Source: Acidobacteriota bacterium (GTDB taxonomy: Bacteria > Acidobacteriota > Vicinamibacteria > Vicinamibacterales > UBA8438). Taken from it: a DNA stretch of 5,945 nt. This document shows positions 1 through 5,802 of this stretch, in pieces. The notes under the pieces are model-generated. The model had not been told where the DNA came from, did not search any database, and saw nothing but the letters and a program-made list of their open reading frames with translations. The translations under genes were made by a program, and so were the position numbers. The stretch is taken from assembly GCA_011523485.1 (NCBI GenBank), contig WTGR01000185.1, forward strand, positions 1 to 5,945. The letters run 5' to 3'. How positions within the stretch are numbered: the first letter of the stretch is position 1; each line of letters starts with the position of its first letter.

Positions 1-1413
1 CACTACCAGGCACCGCCGGTGACCCGCCGCGACATGCTCAAGGCCTGCGGCTGCGGCTTCGGGGGACTGGCCCTGTCGTCGCTGCTGCAACAGGACCTGC
101 TGGCCGCCCAGGACAACCCGCTGGCCCCGAGGGCGCCCCACTTCGCGCCCCGCGCCAAGCGCATCATCTTCCTGCACATGCACGGCGGCCCGTCGCAGCA
201 CGACCTGTTCGAGTACAAGCCGCTGCTCGTCCGCGACGACAACAAGCCGCTGCCGTTCGCCAAGCCCGACGTGCAGTTCAACGAGACCGGCAACCTGTTC
301 AAGAGCCCGTGGGAGTTCCGGCGGCACGGGCAGTCGGGCCACTGGGTGAGCGAGCTGCTGCCCCACCTGGCCGGGGTCGCCGACGACCTCTGCTTCGTGC
401 GCTCGATGTACGGCACCAACGCCGCCCACGGCGGGGCCATCCTCGCCATGAACACGGGCAGCGACCGCTTCGTGCGGCCGTCGATGGGGTCGTGGATCTC
501 GTACGGCCTCGGCACCGAGAACGAGAACCTCCCCGCGTTCATGACGATCTGCCCGTCGTACCAGCACGGCGGCGTGCAGAACTACTCGGCCGCGTTCCTC
601 CCCGCCGCCTACAACGGCACCGCCATCGGCAACACGCGGATGAACACCGCCGAGGCGACCATCGACTTCCTCGAGAACCAGGCGGTCAGCCCCGCCGTGC
701 AGCGGGCCGAGGTCGACCTCCTGCAGCGCTGGCAGCGCCGCCAGCTCGAAGCGACGGGGCCCGATCTGGCGCTGGAGGGCCGGATCGAGTCATACGAGCT
801 CGCGTTCCGCATGCAGACCGAGGCGCCCGAGGTGATGAGCGTCGAGGGCGAGTCCGAGGCCACCCGGCGGCTCTACGGCCTCGACGATCCGGTGGCGGGC
901 GACTTCGGGCTGCGCTGCCTCCTCGCCCGGCGCTTCTCCGAGTCGGGGGTGCGCTTCGTGCAGGCCACCCACGGGCCCGACACGAAGTGGGACCACCACT
1001 CCGGGCTCATCACGGGGCTGCCCCGGAGCTGCGCCGAGATCGACCGGCCGGTGGCCGGGCTGATCACCGACCTCAAGCAACGGGGCCTGCTCGACGAGAC
1101 CCTGGTGCTGTGGGGCGGCGAGTTCGGCCGCACGCCGGGGGCCGAGGCGGGCGCGCGCAACGGCCGCGATCACAACCCCCACGGCTACACCATGTTCATG
1201 GCCGGCGGCGGCGTGAAGGGGGGCCACAGCTACGGCCGCACCGACGACTACGGCTACTACGCCATCGAGAACAAGGTGCACATCCACGACCTGCACGCGA
1301 CCATCCTGCACCTGCTCGGCCTCGACCACGAGCGCCTGACCTACCGCAGCCAGGGACGCGATTTCCGGCTCACCGACGTGGCCGGCGTGGTCGTCGACGA
1401 CATACTGGCCTGA
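1..1413 (+). CDS. DUF1501 family exported protein (5' end probably outside window)
   Basis: A DUF1501 protein, a family in the alkaline phosphatase/sulfatase-like fold whose biochemical role is not established; its genes commonly follow DUF1549/DUF1553 (PSD1-type) cytochrome-like genes. Numbering from a possible GTG at 19 gives 464 residues. Residues 2-8 (TRRDMLK) form a twin-arginine motif followed by the hydrophobic stretch CGCGFGGLALSSLL, so Tat export is likely. Family landmarks follow: HMHGGPSQHD at 53-62, WDHH at 324-327, GGEFGRTP at 366-373, GRDHNPHGYT at 382-391 and the His-rich HIHDLHATILH at 421-431. These His/Asp clusters sit where related folds bind metal (inference). The frame is open to base 1 (HYQAPP precede the GTG), and homologues usually carry several residues before the RR motif, so the true start is probably upstream. 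It ends at a TGA, 27 bases from the convergent toxin gene. The family call is strong; the substrate is unknown. Confidence 0.9.
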   Translation, partial: HYQAPPVTRRDMLKACGCGFGGLALSSLLQQDLLAAQDNPLAPRAPHFAPRAKRIIFLHMHGGPSQHDLFEYKPLLVRDDNKPLPFAKPDVQFNETGNLFKSPWEFRRHGQSGHWVSELLPHLAGVADDLCFVRSMYGTNAAHGGAILAMNTGSDRFVRPSMGSWISYGLGTENENLPAFMTICPSYQHGGVQNYSAAFLPAAYNGTAIGNTRMNTAEATIDFLENQAVSPAVQRAEVDLLQRWQRRQLEATGPDLALEGRIESYELAFRMQTEAPEVMSVEGESEATRRLYGLDDPVAGDFGLRCLLARRFSESGVRFVQATHGPDTKWDHHSGLITGLPRSCAEIDRPVAGLITDLKQRGLLDETLVLWGGEFGRTPGAEAGARNGRDHNPHGYTMFMAGGGVKGGHSYGRTDDYGYYAIENKVHIHDLHATILHLLGLDHERLTYRSQGRDFRLTDVAGVVVDDILA

Positions 1414-1440
1414 AGCCGCGGGGCGCCTGGGCCTCGGCCG

Positions 1441-1881
1441 CTAGGCGTCCTTGTCGTTGGACGGCGCCGCCACCTGCGGCGAGCGCCAGATCCGTAGCGG
1501 GGCATGGCGGGCGGCGTGGAAGAAGTCTCCGTCGGTGGTGAGCAACTCCAGGTCGTGGCGGAGGCAGAGGCGCGCGAGCAGGGCGTCGACGGTCCCAATC
1601 CGGACGCCCTGACGCCGGCAGGTATTGCGGATATCGGCCGCCGCAACATGGTCGTCGCGGTCCGGCACGATCATCGGTAGACACGCGAAACGCTCCACGA
1701 TCGCCTCGCGGGCGGTGGGGCCCCGGAAGCCCTGAAGCAGCTCCTGAAGGACGAGCCCGGTCGTGTACACGGCCTCCCGAAACGCGAGCGCTTCCCGCAG
1801 GCGGCCGGTCTCGGGAGCGTTGCTCGTCGAGTCTCTCCGGAGGGCGAGAGACCAGACACTGGTGTCCACCAAGAGACTCAT
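1441..1881 (-). CDS. vapC: VapC-like PIN-domain ribonuclease toxin
   Basis: A 146-residue single-domain PIN protein, the usual size for VapC toxins, which are Mg2+/Mn2+-dependent RNases that cleave tRNA or rRNA and are held inactive by a cognate antitoxin. The acidic active-site set is present: D6 in LLVDTSVW, E47 in LVLQELLQG, D99 in GTVDALLA, and D117 with D119 in TTDGDF. No signal peptide or membrane segment is seen, so it should be cytoplasmic. The ATG overlaps the antitoxin stop by 4 bases (ATGA), indicating translational coupling; only a weak GGAG lies 11 bases before the ATG, so expression probably depends on translation of the upstream gene. All catalytic residues are intact, so the toxin looks functional. 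The RNA target cannot be read from the sequence. Confidence 0.93.
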   Translation of the reverse strand: MSLLVDTSVWSLALRRDSTSNAPETGRLREALAFREAVYTTGLVLQELLQGFRGPTAREAIVERFACLPMIVPDRDDHVAAADIRNTCRRQGVRIGTVDALLARLCLRHDLELLTTDGDFFHAARHAPLRIWRSPQVAAPSNDKDA

Positions 1882-2078
1882 CCGCGCGAGCGCTCCGCCT
1901 TGTAGTCGAATGTCGGATCCCAGTCGAGCGAGTCGAACAGCTCGAGCAGGCGGCGTTGTTCCCGCCGCGCAACGAACTCCTGCAGAGCCAAGGTCACCGT
2001 CGCGGTCTTGGTCTTCTTTCCACTGAGCTCCAGGGCGCGCTCCATCAGGTCGGAGCTGATTGCCAGGTTCGTTGCCAT
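1878..2078 (-). CDS. vapB: VapB-type antitoxin (ribbon-helix-helix-like)
   Basis: A 66-residue antitoxin. The N-terminal half (MATNLAISSDLMERALELSG, then KTKTATVTLALQEFVARRE) has the layout of the short VapB family: a beta strand near residues 2-8 followed by two helices, which dimerises and binds the operator. The C-terminal tail (RRLLELFDSLDWDPTFDYKAER) is the usual toxin-binding segment, with a hydrophobic/acidic LDWDPTFDY patch. It should neutralise the PIN toxin by inserting this tail near the active site and should repress its own promoter (family knowledge). I chose the ATG at 2078 because the family begins at about this point. The frame runs open another 243 bases upstream, but that stretch is Arg/Pro/Ser-rich and unlike any antitoxin. 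No Shine-Dalgarno sequence precedes the ATG; see the promoter entry. Confidence 0.9.
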   Translation of the reverse strand: MATNLAISSDLMERALELSGKKTKTATVTLALQEFVARREQRRLLELFDSLDWDPTFDYKAERSRG

Positions 2079-2108
2079 GTGCGCATTATCGCACAATCTG
2101 CCGCACAA
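2078..2108 (-). promoter_or_regulatory. vapBC promoter with overlapping inverted and direct repeats (candidate operator)
   Basis: On the minus strand an extended -10 (TGC then GATAAT, + strand 2085-2090) ends six bases before the vapB ATG, so the expected transcription start is at or next to the A of the ATG, giving a leaderless or nearly leaderless mRNA. No good -35 is seen at 16-18 bases. The -10 lies inside a perfect inverted repeat, TGTGCG-N6-CGCACA (2078-2095). A second copy of the left arm, TTGTGCG, lies exactly 12 bases further upstream (2102-2108 versus 2090-2096). Repeats about one helical turn apart that cover a promoter are typical operators for ribbon-helix-helix antitoxins, so VapB/VapBC autorepression here is a reasonable inference. 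Confidence 0.6.
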
Positions 2109-2432
2109 GGCTTCGGCGCTACGTCGATCACGGACCTGCGCCGACACGGCGGCGGGAGCAGCACCGTGTCGCCTGCCTCTGTTCGGGCGCGGCGATACAG
2201 GGGGTCCAGCAAAGTCGCGCCGGGTCGAGCTTGACGGTCGCCTGTGGCCTGGATAACGTCGAGTCAAGCGGCGCAGGGTGCCGGCCGAGCCTGGCCAATC
2301 CGGACAGGGACGACGACCCATGGGATGTACACAGGGACGCTATTCTCGCGATTCGATCCGGCCGTGGACCATCGCGGTCGCGTTGCGCCGCGAGGCTGTC
2401 CTGGATACGCATCCCGGCCGCACGGGCCTCGG
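2109..2432. other. Intergenic stretch without a recognisable gene
   Basis: About 320 bases lie between the vapBC promoter and the stop of the permease gene. All frames give Arg/Pro/Ser-rich translations with no recognisable domain and no convincing ribosome binding site. Minor items: a 9-base direct repeat ACAGGGACG (2304-2312 and 2331-2339), the palindrome CCCATGGG (2317-2324) between the copies, and a + strand promoter-like pair TTGACG (2231-2236) and TAACGT (2254-2259) at 17-base spacing with no gene behind it. I see no clear hairpin plus T-run terminator for the permease operon, and no integron attC, tRNA or IS end. Confidence 0.5.
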
Positions 2433-5210
2433 TCAGAGACTTCTCATGGGCGTGACGGCGGCAGCGCGGCCCGCCGGAATGAGGGCGGCGACCAGCGCGC
2501 ACGCGGCGAGCGCGCCGGCGGCGACGGCAAGGGATAGCGGATCCCAGAAGGACACGCCATGGAGCTGGCTTGCCATGACCCGGACGGCGCCGACGGCGAG
2601 AGGCAGGCCGAGAACGAGCCCCACCGCCACGCGCCGAAACGCTTGACGCAACACCATCCCGATCACCTTGACGCGGTCCGCGCCAAGGGCCATCCGGATG
2701 CCGATTTCGTTGGCCTGCTGCGCCACCAGGTACGCCGTGACGCCGTACACGCCGACGCCGGCCAGCAGGAGCGAGACAATCGCGAACAGTCCTGCGAGGC
2801 TCGCAACAGCCTGCTCCCGATCGGACGCGAGCTCGATTTGCTGCCGCATCGTTCTGACGCTGATGATCGTCAGGTTGGGATCGGCCTCCGCCAGCGTTCT
2901 CCTCAGAATCGGCTCGGTTTCGCCAGGCGCCGAGTCGGTCACCACCACGATGCCCTGGACGAAATGGGAGAGTCGCTCGACCATCCGCCTGTAGTCGGTC
3001 GCATACTCGATGCGCTGTGCGAGCGGAACGAAGAACATCGGACCCGCCGGTTCGCTCAGTCCCGCCCGCAGGAACTTCGTGTCGCGCATGACGCCGACGA
3101 TGCGGAACGTATCGGCGTTCTCGGGCCGCTCGACGCCGAAGTGTTGACCGAGCGGATCTTCATCGTCCCTGAAGAAGCGCCTCACGAACGCTTCGTTCAC
3201 GATTGCAACCGGGGCACTGGTCTCGTTGTCCGTTTCCGCGAACAGGCGTCCCCTGGCGAGCGTGACGCCCAGGTTCTGAAGATAGTCGGCGCTGACGCGG
3301 TTCCAGGACGCCGACGCTTCGTCGCTCGGATTCGGCGGGCGCCCGGCCACCAGAATCGTCTCGCTCCAGCTCGAATAGAGCGGATTGGTCAGCGCGAGTC
3401 CGGCTCCTCGCACGCCGGGAAGGCTTTCAAGCCGCCGCTCGATGTCGCGATAGAGGGCCGACAGCCGCGCCGGCGTGTAGGTGGACGGCAGGCGCTTCAA
3501 GTTGACGAGCACGCGTCCCTGCACTTCGTAGCCGACGTCCTGCTGTTGCAGATTCTCGATACTGCGCCCGAGCATCGCGGCGCCGGCGACGACCGCGACG
3601 GAAATCGACAACTGAACGATCAGCAGCGCCGTGCGAAAACGGAACGACTGCCGGCCGATGCCGCGGCCGGAGCCACGCAATGCATCGATCGGATCGGTCC
3701 GCGTTGCAAGCCATGCAGGCGCCATACCGAAAGCGATCCCCGTGACGAGCGCCAATCCGGCGGTGAAAGCCAGCACGAGCAGCGATGGCGTCGTCGCAAT
3801 CGGCACGAACTGCGAGCTCGGGAATACCAGCGCGACCAGCAGGCGCGCGCCGGCGACGGCCACCAGCAGCCCGGCGGCTCCTCCGGCGGCCGCGAGCAGC
3901 ATCCCCTCCGCAAGCGCTTCCCCCACGATCCGCCGGCGCGTGGCGCCGAGCGCCAGACGCACGGCCGTTTGCGCCCTGCGAGCGACCGCCCGGGCCAGCA
4001 GAAGATTCGCGACGTTCGCGCACGCCATGACCAGGACGAGACCGCAGATGGCGAGCAGGATTCGCAGGCTCGGTCCGTACTGGTCCCGCATCGAAAGGCC
4101 CGCGAGACTGATGCCCGTGCCTGCCGGAACGACCCGGATCGTCTGGTTTGAGAGCTCGCGAACGATGTCCGGCATCCGGTTGGCCGGGTAGTCGGCCTCG
4201 TACTGGATCCAGCGGCGCAGGATTCCGGTCAGGCGGGGAGCCATGCCCGCGATCGAGGCATCGTCGCGGAGACGACCGATCGCGAACAGCCAGGGCGAAA
4301 TCGACTGCCGCAGCAGCGAGCCGTCGCCGGCGATCAGCGGCTCCTGCTGCAGGGGGAGCCACAGGTCCGGCGGATCCGCGCGAACCGTTTCGCCGAAGAA
4401 TCCCGGCGCCGCCACGCCGATGACCGTGAACGGGTGACCTTCCACGACCAACGTCGAGCCGAGGAGCGACGGGTCCGCCCCGTAGACGCCTTGCCACAGT
4501 CGATGGCTCAGCACGACGACGGGACGCGCCGCCGGCCGGTCGTCATCCGCCGCGAACAGGCGGCCGCTGGACGCGCCGACGCCGAGCGTGGAGAAATACG
4601 ATCCGCTGACATATTGCGCGCGCACGGGCCTGCCAGCCTCTTCCGCGCCTTGCCGCCGGACGCTCAACAGCGTGCCGCCCCAGTCGAACGCGGTGACGTC
4701 CGCGAACTCCGGCGCTCCGGCCCGCAATCGCTCGTACAGCGGGAACGAGAACAGTCCCCAGCGGCCGTGGCGGCCCGTGGCGACGGTGTCGTCGCCGTCG
4801 CCGATCCTGTACAGCCGCGCCGGGTCCGACACCGGCAGCGGCCGGAGCATGACGCTGTCGATGAGCGTGAAGACGGCGGTCGTCCCACCGGTTCCGAGCG
4901 CCAGCACGCCAACCGCCGCGAGACTGAACCCGGGCGTCCGCCGCAGCGAGCGGAGCATGTGGACGAGGCTCCGGACCAGCGCATCGAGCCAGCGCCAGCA
5001 CCAGACGGCGCGGACGTCCTCGCGGATCAGGGGCACGTTGCCGAGTGCGGCCCGCGCCGCCCGCGTCGCCTCCTCCGGCGACATCCCCTGCTCGATGTTC
5101 CGGCGCGTCTCGAGTTCCAGGTGCAGCGCCAGCTCTCGCGAGACCTCGCGGTCCACCCGGTCGCGTCGCCCCCACGGGAGCAGACGAGCGAGACGTTCAC
5201 GCAGCCACAT
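2433..5210 (-). CDS. ADOP-type MacB/FtsX duplicated permease
   Basis: A 925-residue integral membrane protein of the acidobacterial duplicated orphan permease type, related to the MacB/FtsX membrane subunit of ABC exporters but with the unit duplicated and no ATPase gene beside it. Domains in order: cytoplasmic permease-prefix segment (about 1-75, with RELALHLELETRR and GMSPEEATRAARAALGN); first helix about 95-120 (GFSLAAVGVLALGTGGTTAV); first periplasmic MacB-like domain about 121-375; FtsX core 1 with helices near 381-407, 433-463 and 477-500, including the conserved ARRAQTAVRLALGATRRRI; a repeat of the unit starting with a helix near 526-547; second periplasmic domain about 560-795; FtsX core 2 with helices near 803-829, 861-882 and 891-912 and EIGIRMALGADRVKVIG. 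ATG was chosen because GGAG lies seven bases upstream and the prefix domain begins there. It ends at TPMRSL, slightly short of the usual '(D)PM-ALR-x-E' ending, perhaps by a late stop. It lies downstream of padR. Transported substrate unknown; function in the family is inferred from MacB. Confidence 0.94.
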   Translation of the reverse strand: MWLRERLARLLPWGRRDRVDREVSRELALHLELETRRNIEQGMSPEEATRAARAALGNVPLIREDVRAVWCWRWLDALVRSLVHMLRSLRRTPGFSLAAVGVLALGTGGTTAVFTLIDSVMLRPLPVSDPARLYRIGDGDDTVATGRHGRWGLFSFPLYERLRAGAPEFADVTAFDWGGTLLSVRRQGAEEAGRPVRAQYVSGSYFSTLGVGASSGRLFAADDDRPAARPVVVLSHRLWQGVYGADPSLLGSTLVVEGHPFTVIGVAAPGFFGETVRADPPDLWLPLQQEPLIAGDGSLLRQSISPWLFAIGRLRDDASIAGMAPRLTGILRRWIQYEADYPANRMPDIVRELSNQTIRVVPAGTGISLAGLSMRDQYGPSLRILLAICGLVLVMACANVANLLLARAVARRAQTAVRLALGATRRRIVGEALAEGMLLAAAGGAAGLLVAVAGARLLVALVFPSSQFVPIATTPSLLVLAFTAGLALVTGIAFGMAPAWLATRTDPIDALRGSGRGIGRQSFRFRTALLIVQLSISVAVVAGAAMLGRSIENLQQQDVGYEVQGRVLVNLKRLPSTYTPARLSALYRDIERRLESLPGVRGAGLALTNPLYSSWSETILVAGRPPNPSDEASASWNRVSADYLQNLGVTLARGRLFAETDNETSAPVAIVNEAFVRRFFRDDEDPLGQHFGVERPENADTFRIVGVMRDTKFLRAGLSEPAGPMFFVPLAQRIEYATDYRRMVERLSHFVQGIVVVTDSAPGETEPILRRTLAEADPNLTIISVRTMRQQIELASDREQAVASLAGLFAIVSLLLAGVGVYGVTAYLVAQQANEIGIRMALGADRVKVIGMVLRQAFRRVAVGLVLGLPLAVGAVRVMASQLHGVSFWDPLSLAVAAGALAACALVAALIPAGRAAAVTPMRSL

Positions 5211-5214
5211 GCGA

Positions 5215-5262
5215 CTACTCCGCCCGCAGCACCCGCGCCGGCAGCGAACGCGACAGGGTCAT
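5215..5262 (-). CDS. Possible 15-codon coupling minicistron between padR and the permease gene
   Basis: The reading frame MTLSRSLPARVLRAE occupies nearly all of the 51-base gap. Its ATG overlaps the padR stop by one base (TGATG) and is preceded by a consensus AGGAGG (5267-5272 on the + strand) four bases away. Its stop TAG lies four bases before the permease ATG, and the GGAG serving the permease is inside its last codons. The arrangement would let ribosomes finishing padR restart and run on to the permease start. It may be a true coupling peptide, or the remaining start of a lost gene: the text resembles the opening 'LLRLLP..-RAE(YG)' of some other permease proteins, but that likeness is too short to rely on. 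Not recognised as a known peptide. Confidence 0.4.
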   Translation of the reverse strand: MTLSRSLPARVLRAE

Positions 5263-5591
5263 CACGCCTCCTGGATGACGAGATCGATCGCGCCGGAGAG
5301 CCGTTCCCAGGCGGCGACCTCGCGCTTGAGGTGCGCGCGCCCGGCGCTGGTCAGCGAGTAGAGCTTCGCCTCCCGGCCGGTCTCGGTCGCGGCCCAGTGA
5401 CCGGCAATCCAGCCTTGTTTCTCCAGCCGGTAGAGAGCCGGATAGAGGGAGCCCTGCTGCACTCTCAGGACGTCGTTCGAGACCTGCTGGATGCGCTTCG
5501 CGATGGCCCAGCCGTGCTTCGCCTGGTGCTCGATGGTCCGCAGAATCAGCAGGTCGAGGGTGCCCTGGACGAGATCGGTCGGCTTGCCCAT
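5262..5591 (-). CDS. PadR-family transcriptional regulator (acidobacterial type)
   Basis: A 109-residue winged helix-turn-helix protein, the normal size for the short acidobacterial PadR regulators found next to ADOP permeases. Residues 7-22 (LVQGTLDLLILRTI and following) form the first helix. GWAIAKRIQQVSNDVLRVQQGSLYPALYRLEKQGW (27-61) is the helix-turn-helix, with the highly conserved GSLYPALYRLE recognition region. GREAKLYSLTSAGRAHL (72-88) is the wing, and residues 89-109 are a short C-terminal dimerisation helix. The ATG at 5591 is chosen because it gives the family N terminus and has GAGG (5600-5603) eight bases upstream. Longer in-frame extensions read as Ser/Arg-rich non-coding text. 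It is the first gene of the operon with the permease and likely represses its own promoter, relieved by an unknown ligand. Confidence 0.93.
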   Translation of the reverse strand: MGKPTDLVQGTLDLLILRTIEHQAKHGWAIAKRIQQVSNDVLRVQQGSLYPALYRLEKQGWIAGHWAATETGREAKLYSLTSAGRAHLKREVAAWERLSGAIDLVIQEA

Positions 5592-5599
5592 CGGTGATG

Positions 5600-5641
5600 C
5601 CTCGACTATCGACAGTACCGCTCTCGATTGTCGACTGTCAA
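5600..5641 (-). promoter_or_regulatory. padR-ADOP operon promoter and ribosome binding site
   Basis: On the minus strand a perfect -35 TTGACA (5636-5641) is followed after 18 bases by TACTGT (5612-5617), which keeps the TA...T of a -10. The predicted start is near 5605, giving a leader of about 14 bases that contains the GAGG ribosome binding site (5600-5603). The consensus -35 with a weaker -10 suggests a sigma-70-type promoter that can be strong when not repressed. Confidence 0.6.
5602..5634. promoter_or_regulatory. Candidate PadR operator: two TCGA-N3-TCGA sites
   Basis: Two 11-base inverted repeats, TCGACTATCGA (5602-5612) and TCGATTGTCGA (5624-5634), are centred 22 bases apart, about two helical turns. 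In a 15-base comparison on the minus strand (ACTGTCGATAGTCGA and ACAGTCGACAATCGA) 12 positions match. One site overlaps the -10 and the transcription start; the other lies in the -35/-10 spacer. Binding to either would block polymerase. A weaker third copy (CCGAGTGTCGA, 5650-5660) lies upstream of the -35. Assignment to PadR is inferred from position and symmetry. Confidence 0.5.
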
Positions 5642-5695
5642 GGCATGATCCGAGTGTCGAGCGCTGCCGGCCACGGTCGGCGGTGTGATGCCAGT

Positions 5696-5709
5696 GGACC
5701 AGCGGGTCC
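5696..5709. repeat. Short inverted repeat GGACC-N4-GGTCC
   Basis: A perfect 5-base inverted repeat with a 4-base spacer, 20 bases upstream of the TATAAA element of the + strand gene. It could be a small operator or chance in GC-rich DNA; nothing links it to a known regulator. Confidence 0.25.
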
Positions 5710-5729
5710 CGCAGTCGAGGCGATTGGTG

Positions 5730-5735
5730 TATAAA
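5730..5735 (+). promoter_or_regulatory. Possible -10 element (TATAAA) for the secreted-protein gene
   Basis: TATAAA stands out in an otherwise GC-rich region and has TG directly before it. No good -35 is present at 16-18 bases (5706-5713 reads GTCCCGCA), so this would be a weak or activator-dependent promoter. A start near 5742 would leave a leader of about 60 bases before the ATG at 5803. Confidence 0.35.
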
Positions 5736-5753
5736 GTGGGCGCGAAACCGCAG

Positions 5754-5779
5754 CACGGACGACCGTTCCGGTCGCCGTG
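5754..5779 (+). promoter_or_regulatory. Leader hairpin upstream of the secreted-protein gene
   Basis: CACGG-A-CGACCG, loop TTC, CGGTCG-CCGTG: an 11-base-pair stem with a single bulged A at 5759 and a three-base loop. It lies between the presumed transcription start and the ribosome binding site (GGAG, 5791-5794). There is no T-run after it, so it is not a standard terminator. It could stabilise the mRNA, affect translation, or be a protein-binding site. Confidence 0.4.
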
Positions 5780-5802
5780 ACGGACTTCCTGGAGACGACA
5801 CG

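Noticed and set aside
1414..1440. Bidirectional terminator between the DUF1501 and vapC stops
   Set aside because: The 27 bases are GC-rich with short palindromes (CCGCGG, GGCGCC), but no stable stem with a T-run on either strand is seen.
309..1541. 410-codon + strand frame inside the DUF1501 gene
   Set aside because: It is an Arg/Pro/Ala-rich alternative frame of a gene with strong family motifs and also runs into the convergent toxin gene.
2245..2265. Possible integron attC core near GGATAACG
   Set aside because: The bases do not fit the RYYYAAC/GTTRRRY core pair and no paired inner sites or palindromic arms were seen.
2079..2321. N-terminal extension of the antitoxin frame to an ATG at 2321
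   Set aside because: The added 81 residues are Arg/Pro/Ser-rich, do not resemble antitoxins, and would run through the likely promoter/operator.
2559..4151. 530-codon + strand open frame opposite the permease gene
   Set aside because: Its translation is rich in Arg, Asp, His and Gln without any domain, and it is exactly antisense to the well-recognised permease; in high-GC DNA the opposite strand often stays open.
4434..5597. 387-codon + strand open frame across the permease 5' end and padR
   Set aside because: It is antisense to two clear genes, has low-complexity Arg/Ala/Pro composition and no family likeness.
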